64,000 bases of DNA from SICV01 sp038045265 (lineage in GTDB: Archaea > Nanobdellota > Nanobdellia > Pacearchaeales > GW2011-AR1). The notes beneath the pieces were generated by a model that had not been told where the DNA came from, ran no database searches, and saw nothing but the letters and a program-made list of their open reading frames with translations. Below are positions 7,824-16,197 of this stretch, piece after piece (within the stretch, counting starts at the first letter, position 1; each line of letters starts with the position of its first letter). The stretch covers positions 5,319 through 69,318 of the forward strand of contig JBBSYL010000014.1 of NCBI GenBank assembly GCA_038045265.1. Reading direction: 5' to 3'. The translations under genes were made by a program, and so were the position numbers.

Positions 7824-7856
7824 CTATTCCATAACTTCAATTAAAATTGAATAATA

Positions 7857-8915
7857 TTACAGATCTTTAATTCTTTCCTTCAAAATTCGTGCATCTTTAG
7901 ACAAAATTGTTGCCCCAGATGCCTTAAAATGCCCTCCGCCATCAGATTTTTCAAAACCCTCTATCAATTTTTTAGCAAATTTATTCATATCGCTCTTTCC
8001 GTCCTGCCTTCTTAAAGACAATTTGTAAAAAGGATACTTACTTTCGCCTATAATTATCGTCTTATCCTGCATCCTCGAACTGATTATATTTGAAATTATA
8101 GAAGTAACAGAATACCTTGCTTCAACTTCATAAAAATATCCTTCCTTAATCTCAATTTTCTCCACATCAAATTTTTCAACTAGAGAGTCTATCTCTCTTT
8201 GTACAGGCACTGCATACAATTTCAAATCCTTCAAATCTCCAAACTGTTCTCCAATCTTTTCATAAACTTTTACTACATTAGATTTAAAATAGAGAATAGA
8301 AAGGGAAAGAATTGCCTGTAAATCCCAAAACTTGCTCTTTTTTATTCCTTCTGCACTTTCAGAAAATTTCTCCCCATATTTATTATAAACTTCTTTCATC
8401 CAGGCCCTATTTTTTTCATAAGTCCAATCGGCAATACTTGCACATACTGCGAGCCAATCCATCTCTTCCAAATTAACTGCTTTTGAAAATAAATAATAAA
8501 CCAAATAGCTCGCACAAAAGCCATGTGCAACAAGATAAACTGTATTTGAAGAATTATAATCATTCTCTATGCTATGATGATCTATAATCAACACTTCGGA
8601 AAACTTTTCCAATTCATTCACAACTTCTTTATTTTTAATGAACAAATCTGTAATAACTATTTTATTTACTTTCTTGTCTTTTAATTCTTCAACAAGCTCC
8701 ATGTTTAATGCAGAATAATCGACAAACTTTAAAATGTCTGCATCTAAGACTTTATTTGTAATCTTAGCAGAAATAATTCCATCAACATCAGCAACATGGC
8801 TTATCACCGCAATCTTATCGCTGTCTCCCAATCTACCTATAAAATCAAAAAACCTTTTCTCATTTCCTACAATGAATTCAGGTTTTACAAGTTCTATTTT
8901 TTTGCTTTCCATCAT
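7857..8915 (-). CDS. DHH/DHHA1-family phosphoesterase
   Basis: A 352-residue member of the RecJ/NrnA-like superfamily. The metal-binding motifs are HVADVDGI (residues 40-47), TDLFI (about 89-93) and IDHHS (111-115). The C-terminal DHHA1 domain ends in the substrate-binding GGGHFKASGA. Such proteins cleave short oligonucleotides, cyclic dinucleotides or single-stranded DNA; which applies cannot be told from sequence. Its start overlaps the stop of the upstream metallo-hydrolase by four bases (ATGA), indicating a two-gene operon. Confidence 0.85.
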   Translation of the reverse strand: MMESKKIELVKPEFIVGNEKRFFDFIGRLGDSDKIAVISHVADVDGIISAKITNKVLDADILKFVDYSALNMELVEELKDKKVNKIVITDLFIKNKEVVNELEKFSEVLIIDHHSIENDYNSSNTVYLVAHGFCASYLVYYLFSKAVNLEEMDWLAVCASIADWTYEKNRAWMKEVYNKYGEKFSESAEGIKKSKFWDLQAILSLSILYFKSNVVKVYEKIGEQFGDLKDLKLYAVPVQREIDSLVEKFDVEKIEIKEGYFYEVEARYSVTSIISNIISSRMQDKTIIIGESKYPFYKLSLRRQDGKSDMNKFAKKLIEGFEKSDGGGHFKASGATILSKDARILKERIKDL

Positions 8916-9583
8916 ATTCTCTCCAATATCTCGGCATTTATTCCTTTCTGTTTACAAAGTTCAACAAACTCCTTAGCATCTTCAATTGTCCCAACAACCC
9001 CACTTCCATAATGCATAGGTATTGCCATGCTAGGATTAAGCATCTTCGCGGCCTCTGCAGCTTCCACAGCATCCATAACATATTTTCCAGAAACAGGCAG
9101 TAATGCAATAAATTTGTTTCCATGCTTTCCATAACCTGAAAGGCTTTTCATTTCAGGAGTGTTATCGCTGTCTCCAGCATGATAAATAATCACATTTCTC
9201 ATTTTTATTAAATATCCAAACCACCCCTCGCTTTTAGGATGAAAATCCTTTCCAATATTATAAGCTGGCACAACTTCAATCTTAAACTTTCCTAATTCAA
9301 TTTCATCTCCTATTTCTACAACCTCCATATGTACCTTCTCAATCTTTGTAATCTTACTCTGCACGTCAGCAGGAACAACAATAACTGTTTCTTCTTTCAC
9401 AAGCTTTCCAATATCCTTTATAGAGCAATGATCGTAATGGCTATGTGTTATAAGAATAAAATCTGCTTTCCCAACGCTATCTGAAACATTATATGGGTCT
9501 ATTATAATTCTCATCCCATCTTTGCATTCAATTAGAAACCCATCATGCCCTAAGAATTCTATTTTTATTCCATCAACGTCCAT
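8912..9583 (-). CDS. metallo-beta-lactamase-fold hydrolase (UPF0173-like)
   Basis: A 223-residue protein with the metal-binding motif THSHYDHCS (H47, H49, D51, H52) and further conserved pieces (VIIYHAGDSD and MHYG) typical of UPF0173/YtkL-like MBL hydrolases. These use two zinc or manganese ions; substrates are mostly unknown. It is the first gene of an operon with the DHH phosphoesterase, and a box A lies 25 bp before its ATG. Confidence 0.85.
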   Translation of the reverse strand: MDVDGIKIEFLGHDGFLIECKDGMRIIIDPYNVSDSVGKADFILITHSHYDHCSIKDIGKLVKEETVIVVPADVQSKITKIEKVHMEVVEIGDEIELGKFKIEVVPAYNIGKDFHPKSEGWFGYLIKMRNVIIYHAGDSDNTPEMKSLSGYGKHGNKFIALLPVSGKYVMDAVEAAEAAKMLNPSMAIPMHYGSGVVGTIEDAKEFVELCKQKGINAEILERI

Positions 9584-9604
9584 AAAAACTCAAACTCTCT
9601 AATG

Positions 9605-9612
9605 CTTATAAA
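9605..9612 (-). promoter_or_regulatory. Box A of the MBL/DHH operon
   Basis: TTTATAAG on the minus strand, centred 25 bp before ATG 9583. Confidence 0.5.
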
Positions 9613-9617
9613 ATTAA

Positions 9618-9899
9618 TTATCCTAAACTACCTGCATCAGCAAGAAGCCATTTATCATACTCTCTTAAATAATCCTTAAATGCTCTAAATTGTCCCGCCA
9701 TTAATCCAGCAGATAAAGCAAGTCTTGAAGTTTCATCATACCTTTCTCTTACATTTGTTCTACTTTCGAATAATTCTAAAGGGAAACCGCTATTCACATG
9801 AGCCTGACAAGCAACAGCTTCACAAAAAGCATCTCCTGCACTAAGAGCTCTTCTAATTACATAACTTGATAATATTAATGTCTTATCAACCAAACCCAT
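9618..9899 (-). CDS. hypothetical helical protein
   Basis: A 93-residue protein not matching any family I recognise. It is mostly helical, with two cysteines near residues 26-32 and a charged centre (ESRTNVRERYDE). No signal peptide or membrane helix. A TTTAAAT element around 9920-9928 sits about 26 bp before the ATG, which supports it as a real leaderless gene. Confidence 0.45.
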   Translation of the reverse strand: MGLVDKTLILSSYVIRRALSAGDAFCEAVACQAHVNSGFPLELFESRTNVRERYDETSRLALSAGLMAGQFRAFKDYLREYDKWLLADAGSLG

Positions 9900-9947
9900 A
9901 AAACTCCAGAGATTATAATTATTTAAATTTAATCAATTTAAAGAATC

Positions 9948-10355
9948 TCACTTAACAAATTCCACATTCTCTAAATCTTCAAATTCCTTATCGCCTGTAA
10001 GAAACTTTATACCCCATTGTTTAGCTAAAACATAACCTATGCAGTCAGCCATAGAGACGTTTCTTTTATTAATTAATTTTTTTAACTTTGCTGCTTCTTT
10101 TATTACTTCTGCATCAAAATCTCTTACAAAGGGATAATATTTATCAAAAACATTTTCAGCTTCCTGCTCTCCAACCTCCCTTAAAACTCCTAAATAAAGT
10201 TCAAACAAGTTTAGTTTTGTAGTCACAACACCCGCACTTATGTATTTTTCATAATTTTCATTATTTTTTAAAATTTCAAAGAATGCATATGTATCAAAAA
10301 AGAAGTCTTCCTTTTCATCACCACTAATCGCTATATAATTCTCTTCTAAGTTCAT
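9948..10355 (-). CDS. PIN-domain toxin
   Basis: A 135-residue PIN domain protein. Conserved acidic positions occur in FFFDTYAFFEI, LNLFELYLG, SMADCIGYVLA and FLTGDKEFEDL. It closely resembles the PIN protein at 34022-34387: both share the (D/S)TYAFFEI-type opening, NxxELxxG, GIKFLTGDxxF and a terminal ENVEFVK. The start at 10355 overlaps the antitoxin by 32 bases; no later ATG precedes the conserved FFFDTYA, so this start is kept. Confidence 0.8.
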   Translation of the reverse strand: MNLEENYIAISGDEKEDFFFDTYAFFEILKNNENYEKYISAGVVTTKLNLFELYLGVLREVGEQEAENVFDKYYPFVRDFDAEVIKEAAKLKKLINKRNVSMADCIGYVLAKQWGIKFLTGDKEFEDLENVEFVK

Positions 10356-10554
10356 CTTTTAATTGTTGTCCTGATTTCTTTAACTTTCCCTTGAGCATAC
10401 CAAAAGTTTCTCTTAACACCTTTCTGGAATCTTTAAGCAAAAGAAATCTAACATGGTCGTCCTCTCTAAGTTTTTCCTTTTGAATAATATCCACAGGTAT
10501 AACTATCGCAAATGAATTTCCCCATCTTTTTAGCTTAGCTTCCCCTTGTGTCAT
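10324..10554 (-). CDS. AbrB/SpoVT-type antitoxin
   Basis: A 76-residue protein from ATG 10554 opening EAKLKRWGNSFAIVIPVDII, the swapped-hairpin AbrB DNA-binding fold, followed by a basic C-terminal tail that should bind the PIN toxin. A GTG start at 10572 is possible but the box A (10576-10583) is centred 25 bp before ATG 10554, so the latter is preferred. Paralogous to the antitoxin at 33802-34029. Confidence 0.75.
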   Translation of the reverse strand: MTQGEAKLKRWGNSFAIVIPVDIIQKEKLREDDHVRFLLLKDSRKVLRETFGMLKGKLKKSGQQLKDELRRELYSD

Positions 10555-10558
10555 AGTT

Positions 10559-10583
10559 AGACATTGTCTCACTTATATTTAAA
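10559..10583 (-). promoter_or_regulatory. promoter and palindromic operator of the AbrB/PIN pair
   Basis: Box A TTTAAATA lies at 10576-10583 on the minus strand. Between it and the ATG is a perfect 11-bp palindrome, AGACATTGTCT (10559-10569, plus strand). An inverted repeat over the transcription start is where an AbrB-type antitoxin would bind to repress its own operon; binding is inferred. Confidence 0.5.
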
Positions 10584-10607
10584 CCTTTCTAGTAGAATCT
10601 GTATTTT

Positions 10608-11921
10608 TCATTGTAAAACCATCTTTGCTATACTTAACATCTTCCCTTCTTCTCCCCTAGCACACATAACCTGCATTCCAACCGGTATTTTTTCACTTCC
10701 CTCTTTAACTTCCCCCATTGGAATGCTCACGGAGCATATTCCAGAAAGATTAGCTGGTATTGTTAAGGCATCGTATGCATATTCATCTTCAACTTTCACT
10801 TTGTCTCCAATCTTCCAAGGCAAACTCGGCACAGTTGGAAGCATTATGCAATCAACTTTCTTAAAGGCATCAGCAAATTCATTCTTTATCAATTCTTTCA
10901 CTTTCAATGACTTTTCATAATATTGTCCAGCAAACTCTGCTTTTGTAATTACACTCCCTCCAAGTATTCTTCTTAATACTTCTTCCCCGCACTTCTCTTC
11001 AATTTTATATCCATACCCTCTTCCATCAAATCTTCTTGTCGCAGAATAGAATTCAGAATAGACTAATGGATAATATGTTTGCACTGCAAGTTCTATATGT
11101 TTGATTTCGATATCTTCAACTTTCCATCCATTTTTCTTTACAGCTTCTCTTACTTTCTCATCAAACAGTTCTTGAATTCTTTTGTCCACTCCTTTTATTA
11201 CTATTATGCCTATCTTTACTTTTCCTTCTTTCTTCAATTCTATTTTTTCACTTTCAAAACTAATTGTATCTTTATCATCTTTTCCTTTTATTACATCCAA
11301 CACTAATGCAACATCTTCAACGTTTTTTCCAATTGGCCCTATTTGATCTAATGACATAGATAAATCAACTAATCCATACCTAGAAACAAACCCATAACTC
11401 GGCTTAACCCCTACCACTCCGCAATTGCTAGCAGGCGTTCTTATACTGCAACCAGTATCGCTTCCAAGAGAAACATCACAAAATCCAGCAGAAACTGAGG
11501 CAGCACTTCCTGAACTACTTCCTCCCGCTACTCTATCCAATGCCTTGGGACTTCTAGTGGCTCCGTACGCACTATGTTCTCCACTGCTTCCACAAGTAAA
11601 CTCATCACAATTACATATCCCAATTATCAAACCATCTTCTTTCTTTATTTTTTCAATAACTGTCGCATCATACGTCCCATAATAATTTTCAAGCACTTTA
11701 CTCCCACAACTGATGGGCATTCCTTTTACATTTATATTCGCCTTTATTCCAAAAACATACCCATAAAGTCTTCCTTTTTTCGCCTTTGCATCAATTTCCT
11801 GTGCTTCTTTCAATGCATTGGGATTAATATAGAGAAATGCATTTATCTTCTTCCCTTGTTTATCATTCCTATTTATCTCATCAAGATACTTTTTCACCTT
11901 TTCAACAAGTTTCATATCCAT
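10608..11921 (-). CDS. gatA: Asp-tRNA(Asn)/Glu-tRNA(Gln) amidotransferase subunit A
   Basis: GatA is the amidase subunit that releases ammonia from glutamine for GatB. The 437-residue protein has the amidase-signature catalytic triad: K60 in FGIKANI, S135 in GGSSSGSA and the nucleophile S159 in GSDTGCSIRTPAS. The usual GSDTGGS has Cys in place of the second Gly, an unusual but non-catalytic change. It is slightly shorter than many bacterial GatA proteins (about 480). It is the third gene of a same-strand run with the probable gatC and an acidic protein; gatB is 15 kb away. Confidence 0.95.
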   Translation of the reverse strand: MDMKLVEKVKKYLDEINRNDKQGKKINAFLYINPNALKEAQEIDAKAKKGRLYGYVFGIKANINVKGMPISCGSKVLENYYGTYDATVIEKIKKEDGLIIGICNCDEFTCGSSGEHSAYGATRSPKALDRVAGGSSSGSAASVSAGFCDVSLGSDTGCSIRTPASNCGVVGVKPSYGFVSRYGLVDLSMSLDQIGPIGKNVEDVALVLDVIKGKDDKDTISFESEKIELKKEGKVKIGIIVIKGVDKRIQELFDEKVREAVKKNGWKVEDIEIKHIELAVQTYYPLVYSEFYSATRRFDGRGYGYKIEEKCGEEVLRRILGGSVITKAEFAGQYYEKSLKVKELIKNEFADAFKKVDCIMLPTVPSLPWKIGDKVKVEDEYAYDALTIPANLSGICSVSIPMGEVKEGSEKIPVGMQVMCARGEEGKMLSIAKMVLQ

Positions 11922-11949
11922 TATTCCAACACAGAATTAATAAATCTAA

Positions 11950-12456
11950 CTACCAGCTAATCTTAACAAAATGCTTCTTAATATACAAAATTTCCTGTAA
12001 TTCATACAATTCTAATGTACCTTCAACCTGGTCATCAAAATATCTTAGCTGATAATCCTTATCTGCTTTAGCATCAAACATCTCAACAGCCATCTCCTTC
12101 GTACTTCCATGGTCTATCAAACAATAATGGCTATCAACTTCATACTGCTTTCCATCTATCGTAACTTTATCTCCCTTCTTGACTTTAGACATTGGCTTGC
12201 TTGCCTTTACTTGATGATTACTTTCTTCCTCATTTTTTCCATTCATTTTCTCCTCTATTTTATCCAATTCCTCTTCAAGCTCTTCTTCGTCAACTGCCTT
12301 CTTTTTCTTAGGTTTACTTTCTGCATATTCCACATCTTCATCATCAGAGAAAGCATCATCTAAATCCAATCCTCCTTCATTTTCTTCTTCCTTCTCTTCT
12401 CTAACTTTATGAGTTATACCCATTTTAGCTTTTGCTTGTTTTTTCTTTACTACCAT
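11950..12456 (-). CDS. acidic protein between gatC-like gene and gatA
   Basis: A 168-residue protein I cannot assign. Residues 1-90 are extremely charged and probably disordered, with acidic blocks (LDLDDAFSDDEDVE) and a KPKKKK run. Residues about 92-168 look folded: KVKKGDKVTIDGKQYEVDSH suggests a small beta-barrel, then acidic and aromatic residues to the end. Its ATG overlaps the upstream GatC-like gene by seven bases and gatA follows 28 bases later, so it is probably co-expressed with the amidotransferase. Confidence 0.6.
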   Translation of the reverse strand: MVVKKKQAKAKMGITHKVREEKEEENEGGLDLDDAFSDDEDVEYAESKPKKKKAVDEEELEEELDKIEEKMNGKNEEESNHQVKASKPMSKVKKGDKVTIDGKQYEVDSHYCLIDHGSTKEMAVEMFDAKADKDYQLRYFDDQVEGTLELYELQEILYIKKHFVKISW

Positions 12457-12686
12457 TGTTTTTTCTCCGCTATTATCTTATCTCCTTCTTTATTTGGAGC
12501 ATTGGCAAACATTCTCTCTCTGAAATCTTTATCGCATTCCGTTCCGTTCATCTCTTCTCTAAACCCAGAAACTTGGTTTTTAAGCTTTTTCTTTTTCTTT
12601 AATTTCACGCTTTTCAAGCTCTCACTAAACTTTTTCAATATTTCCTGTGCCTCTTCTCTTATCTTATCTCTCTCTGCCTCATCCAT
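12450..12686 (-). CDS. gatC: probable GatC-like subunit of GatCAB
   Basis: A 78-residue protein with an N-terminal helix (DKIREEAQEILKKFSESL) and a C-terminal segment ERMFANAPNKEGDKIIAEKKQW. The NAPxxxGD... ending recalls the C-terminal belt of GatC (NAPxxxDGFFxVP). GatC wraps around GatA and GatB to stabilise the complex. The location, first in a run that ends with gatA, supports the call, but the match is to short motifs only. The middle is lysine-rich and divergent. A TTTATAAA element near 12707-12716 lies about 25 bp before the ATG. Confidence 0.5.
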   Translation of the reverse strand: MDEAERDKIREEAQEILKKFSESLKSVKLKKKKKLKNQVSGFREEMNGTECDKDFRERMFANAPNKEGDKIIAEKKQW

Positions 12687-12749
12687 CCTGCAACAAGCTG
12701 AATTTAATTTATAAAGTTATTCAAATCAATAAACTGCACAACATATAAT

Positions 12750-12757
12750 TTTATAAA
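12750..12757 (+). promoter_or_regulatory. Box A of the second DHH gene
   Basis: TTTATAAA centred 25 bp before ATG 12778. Confidence 0.55.
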
Positions 12758-12777
12758 CTGGGTTAAAAAACAATTTT

Positions 12778-13854
12778 ATGGCTATTTATTTAATAGGAGA
12801 AAGAGAAAAAGCAGGAAATGCAGTCATCTTTGACGGAGATGGAGACGGCACTAGTGCAACAGCAATCTGGCTTATGCATAATCACGGAGATTACTTAGCA
12901 ATTACTAATGCACAGAAAAATGATAGAGCATTAGTGCAACATGTTTTAACCGCTTTCACACCAGAAAAACTGGCAAGAGCAAGAATAGGAATCTTTGATT
13001 TAGATGCAGAAAATAATCAGCAAGCCTTGGAAGCATTGGCAAAAACTGGTGCGAATGTAGATTTTGTAGACCACCACACAAGAGATGCAAGAATAATCCC
13101 TGCAGAATTGCATACATACGTCGAAACAGACACAAACGCAAATTCCACAGCCACAATTGCGTACAATCTAGCAGATTCTCTTGGTGCTTTAAATCATCAA
13201 GAATCAAGAATAAGAGCAGCACAATTAGCAGTTATTGGACTTGCAAACGACGGAAAAAAACAAGCATCTTTACAATTTAGACCAGACTTGATAGGTCCAG
13301 AAACTAGAAGAAAACTCTGTGCATATGGAAAAGGAATAAATTTCGGAGCAGGAGAAGGCACACTGGACAGCGTAGCATTATTAAGAGGATTTTCTGAAAC
13401 TGACAGACCTTTAGAATATTTAGAATCAAATAGTCCAATAAATGAGCTAGTAGAAAAAAGACAAACAGAAATAAATTTCATAGACCACAGTTCAAGAGTT
13501 AGAGGTTCTGCAGGTTTACTATTCTATTTATTTCCTTGTTCAACTCCAGAAGAACAAAAACGTTCTTTGGCAATCGCGAATGAATATCTAAACACTCAAA
13601 TGGAAGAAAACCTTGAATGGTATACTCATGTAGCCCTATTCAAAACACCAAAAGGAGTATGGAGAGTTGGTGGAAGAAATGGAGCTAAAAGGCCTCCAAT
13701 AAGAACAGTTTTAGAAAAATTAGCACAAAACTACGGAAGTCCAGAAGTAGTCGGAAGAGGAACAGCAAGCAGATTTGAAATAAGCCAAGACGTAGATCAA
13801 GAATCCTTCTGGGCCAGACTACAAGTTGCTTACAGCGAAGCTATAGTTTCTTAA
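12778..13854 (+). CDS. DHH-family phosphoesterase (second copy)
   Basis: A 358-residue protein with DHH-superfamily motifs: VIFDGDGDGT (residues 16-25), IFDLDAEN (about 72-79) and FVDHHT (96-101). The C-terminal part is divergent and lacks an obvious GGGHxxAxG, having VGGRNGAKRPP and VGRGTASRFEI instead, so its substrate may differ from the copies at 7857-8915 and 38085-39125. The base usage and low Lys content differ a little from its neighbours. Confidence 0.75.
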   Translation: MAIYLIGEREKAGNAVIFDGDGDGTSATAIWLMHNHGDYLAITNAQKNDRALVQHVLTAFTPEKLARARIGIFDLDAENNQQALEALAKTGANVDFVDHHTRDARIIPAELHTYVETDTNANSTATIAYNLADSLGALNHQESRIRAAQLAVIGLANDGKKQASLQFRPDLIGPETRRKLCAYGKGINFGAGEGTLDSVALLRGFSETDRPLEYLESNSPINELVEKRQTEINFIDHSSRVRGSAGLLFYLFPCSTPEEQKRSLAIANEYLNTQMEENLEWYTHVALFKTPKGVWRVGGRNGAKRPPIRTVLEKLAQNYGSPEVVGRGTASRFEISQDVDQESFWARLQVAYSEAIVS

Positions 13855-13860
13855 AAACTA

Positions 13861-13868
13861 TTATAAAC
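13861..13868 (+). promoter_or_regulatory. Box A of the EamA transporter gene
   Basis: TTATAAAC centred about 26 bp before ATG 13889. Confidence 0.45.
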
Positions 13869-13888
13869 CTGTCTGAACTATTTAATAC

Positions 13889-14755
13889 ATGAGAGATAAT
13901 CCTTTGTCGCTAGTTTATGCTTCTATAGTAATTATTCTCTGGGGAACAGTAGCTGCGGTTTCTAAACTAATGCTGAATAATATTTCAAACTATCAACTAA
14001 TGTTTTATGTAGCATTATTTTCAACCACCACAACATTTTTTATCTTGCTATTGGCTAGACAAAAAAATACTTTGAAAGAGATAAAGAAAAATTTTGGAAA
14101 ACTCTTTATCTTGGGAATATTAGGCATGGGAATATACCAGTTCTTCTACTTTACAGCAATAAGCAAGGCACCAGTAGCACAAGTTAATGTCTTAAACTAT
14201 ATGTGGCCCATTTTTATCTTAATTTTTTCTATATTTCTACTAAAAGATAAATTCTCAAGAAAAACTCTTATCGCATTTCTTTTAGGGATATTTGGAGCAT
14301 ATTTGGTTATAACAAAGGGCACACTTTTAGTATTTGATAGTCAATACATTTTAGGATATGTTTTTGCCTTAATTGCCGCATTAAGCTGGGCATTATTCTC
14401 GATTCTAAACAAAAAAATAAAACTCTCTCCAATAAAAAGCATGTTCTTCTATAATCTTATAGGGTTATTATTTATGGTTGCTATAATGGCAATAACTAAT
14501 TCTTCATTTAATATTCCCTTTAAAGAATTGCTTGGAGTTGCTTACATAGGGGTCATCCCTACAGGAATTGGATTTCTATTATGGATTAAATCCTTACAAT
14601 TAGGAAAACCTGCAATAATATCAAATCTTTCACACCTCACCCCATTTATCTCACTGGTTTTCATCTGGTTAATAGCAAAAGAACAAATATTAATAAGTGA
14701 AATAATTGGGTTAATTATTATTGTTTCTGGTATACTTTTACAACTTAAAAAATAA
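13889..14755 (+). CDS. EamA/DMT-family transporter
   Basis: A 288-residue protein with about ten hydrophobic helices in two EamA repeats, each about 140 residues. Characteristic segments are the opening IILWGTVAAVSKLML, PVAQVNVLNYMWPIFILIFS at the end of the first repeat, and GVAYIGVIPTGIGFLLWIKSLQLGKPAIISNLSHLTPFISLVFIW in pieces across the second. Drug/metabolite transporters of this family export amino acids or other small metabolites; the substrate is not predictable. Confidence 0.88.
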   Translation: MRDNPLSLVYASIVIILWGTVAAVSKLMLNNISNYQLMFYVALFSTTTTFFILLLARQKNTLKEIKKNFGKLFILGILGMGIYQFFYFTAISKAPVAQVNVLNYMWPIFILIFSIFLLKDKFSRKTLIAFLLGIFGAYLVITKGTLLVFDSQYILGYVFALIAALSWALFSILNKKIKLSPIKSMFFYNLIGLLFMVAIMAITNSSFNIPFKELLGVAYIGVIPTGIGFLLWIKSLQLGKPAIISNLSHLTPFISLVFIWLIAKEQILISEIIGLIIIVSGILLQLKK

Positions 14756-14758
14756 ATT

Positions 14759-15652
14759 CTACCTTCTAAACTCTACTTCAATCTTCCCTTTCTTATCTTC
14801 GGGCAAATCAACAATAGCATACTTCCCCTCTCCAGTATCTCCTGGATTTACAATAATACTTTTTCCTATTTTCTTAACTCCTTGATATTCATGCATATGA
14901 CCGCATAATACAAGTTTTGGTTTAAACTTTAATATTGCTTCTCTAAACCCCCTTATCCCAGCACTCTTTCCATCCATCATATTCCCCTTACTTTTTATTA
15001 TATCAAAAACACCTCTAGGCGGATAATGTAAAACAAATATTTTCTCTCCTTTTGCTTTCTTACACATCTTAAACATGAAATCTCTGCTTCTCTTTATTCT
15101 TGCTTTCCTTTTTTCAACCATTTCAGGCCCATCATTAGTAACAAATTCTTTATCTTCAACATATGAATGAATATCCATATATCCCCCAAATCCAATCCAG
15201 CTAATTCCATTCCACTTCCGTGTTTTATAATTTACATCAATAAAATTCTTTAAGCTTTTAAGAAACCTCCTATTTTTTTTGCTTTCTTGCAAGGTATATT
15301 GTCTTCTTGTCTTGCTTACAAAAGGATAATCATACCATCCGTCATCCCCATTTCCAAAAACAAATATAACTGGCTTCCCAAGTTCATTCATAAAATTCAA
15401 GATATTTCTTGCAACATCATCATCTTTCTTCAAAAATCTTTTAAGTTTCGCTCTTCCGAAAAACTCTTCAGGACTTACCGGTTCTGTTGCTAATTTTACA
15501 CATTTAAAGCAATATTTTACATAAGGTTGCCATTCATCTATCCCCGTATAATCTCCAACACCAACCACAGCATCAAACTCTTCACTTTCAATCTTCTTCC
15601 TAGTCTTCTCACTTAATTTACCCTGAAAATCTCCAACAACTAATAGTTTCAT
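14759..15652 (-). CDS. calcineurin-like metallophosphoesterase
   Basis: A 297-residue protein with the metallophosphoesterase motifs in order: VVGDFQG (first Asp; the usual DxH has Gln in place of His), GVGDYTG, VFGNGDD (GNHD-type, with Asp for His), VLHYPP, and CGHMHEYQG near the C-terminus. The His-to-other changes in the first and third motifs are a departure from the canonical binuclear site but occur in some archaeal members. It could act on nucleotides or phosphoproteins. Confidence 0.82.
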   Translation of the reverse strand: MKLLVVGDFQGKLSEKTRKKIESEEFDAVVGVGDYTGIDEWQPYVKYCFKCVKLATEPVSPEEFFGRAKLKRFLKKDDDVARNILNFMNELGKPVIFVFGNGDDGWYDYPFVSKTRRQYTLQESKKNRRFLKSLKNFIDVNYKTRKWNGISWIGFGGYMDIHSYVEDKEFVTNDGPEMVEKRKARIKRSRDFMFKMCKKAKGEKIFVLHYPPRGVFDIIKSKGNMMDGKSAGIRGFREAILKFKPKLVLCGHMHEYQGVKKIGKSIIVNPGDTGEGKYAIVDLPEDKKGKIEVEFRR

Positions 15653-15692
15653 TTTAAAATATATTAGATACCTTTTAAAAATATATCAAAGC

Positions 15693-16151
15693 CTAATCCT
15701 CCCTTGTAAATCCAAACTTTTCCAAATATCTTGCACCACTAATTTCTTCTATGGTGCCCAAAAATACTTCCACCTCTAATCTATGTTGATAAGGCAAACC
15801 TTCTTGTAACAAAATACTATCAGGAGAGTCCATAACATGAAACAATAATGCTCTTTGTTCTAAATGATTTCTTCTTAAATCTTCTTCTCTCTCTTGATGT
15901 GTCGGATTATGTCCCACCCTCTGTCCAAGAAAATACTCCCAATCTCTCCTCCAATTAGCTCTAACATGTTCATTATAATTTATTTGGTCTTTTGGAACAA
16001 AACATTGAGCCAAAACATCAAGTTCCCTAACACTCATTTCATGCAAAACTTCCAATTTCCACAAATCACTCCTATTACCAACTAATCTTCTTTCGTCATC
16101 ACCCAAACCTCTTCCTTCAACATAGCTAGAATTGTCCATTGTCACATTCAT
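15693..16151 (-). CDS. hypothetical cytosolic protein
   Basis: A 152-residue protein not recognised. It is rich in charged and aromatic residues, with no signal peptide or membrane helix. The start may be ATG 16151 or the in-frame ATG four codons later. The central part (ANWRRDWEYFLGQRVGHNP) and its Arg/Glu content suggest a compact helical protein. It stands alone between the phosphoesterase and aspS. Confidence 0.45.
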   Translation of the reverse strand: MNVTMDNSSYVEGRGLGDDERRLVGNRSDLWKLEVLHEMSVRELDVLAQCFVPKDQINYNEHVRANWRRDWEYFLGQRVGHNPTHQEREEDLRRNHLEQRALLFHVMDSPDSILLQEGLPYQHRLEVEVFLGTIEEISGARYLEKFGFTRED

Positions 16152-16197
16152 ATTTATTCAAACAGATGTATTTCCAATTATTTAAACTTTTTCAGAC

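Noticed and set aside
10564..10920. Plus-strand ORF opposite the end of gatA
   Set aside because: GatA has all three catalytic residues and a full-length frame on the minus strand; the plus-strand ORF has no domain and no box A.
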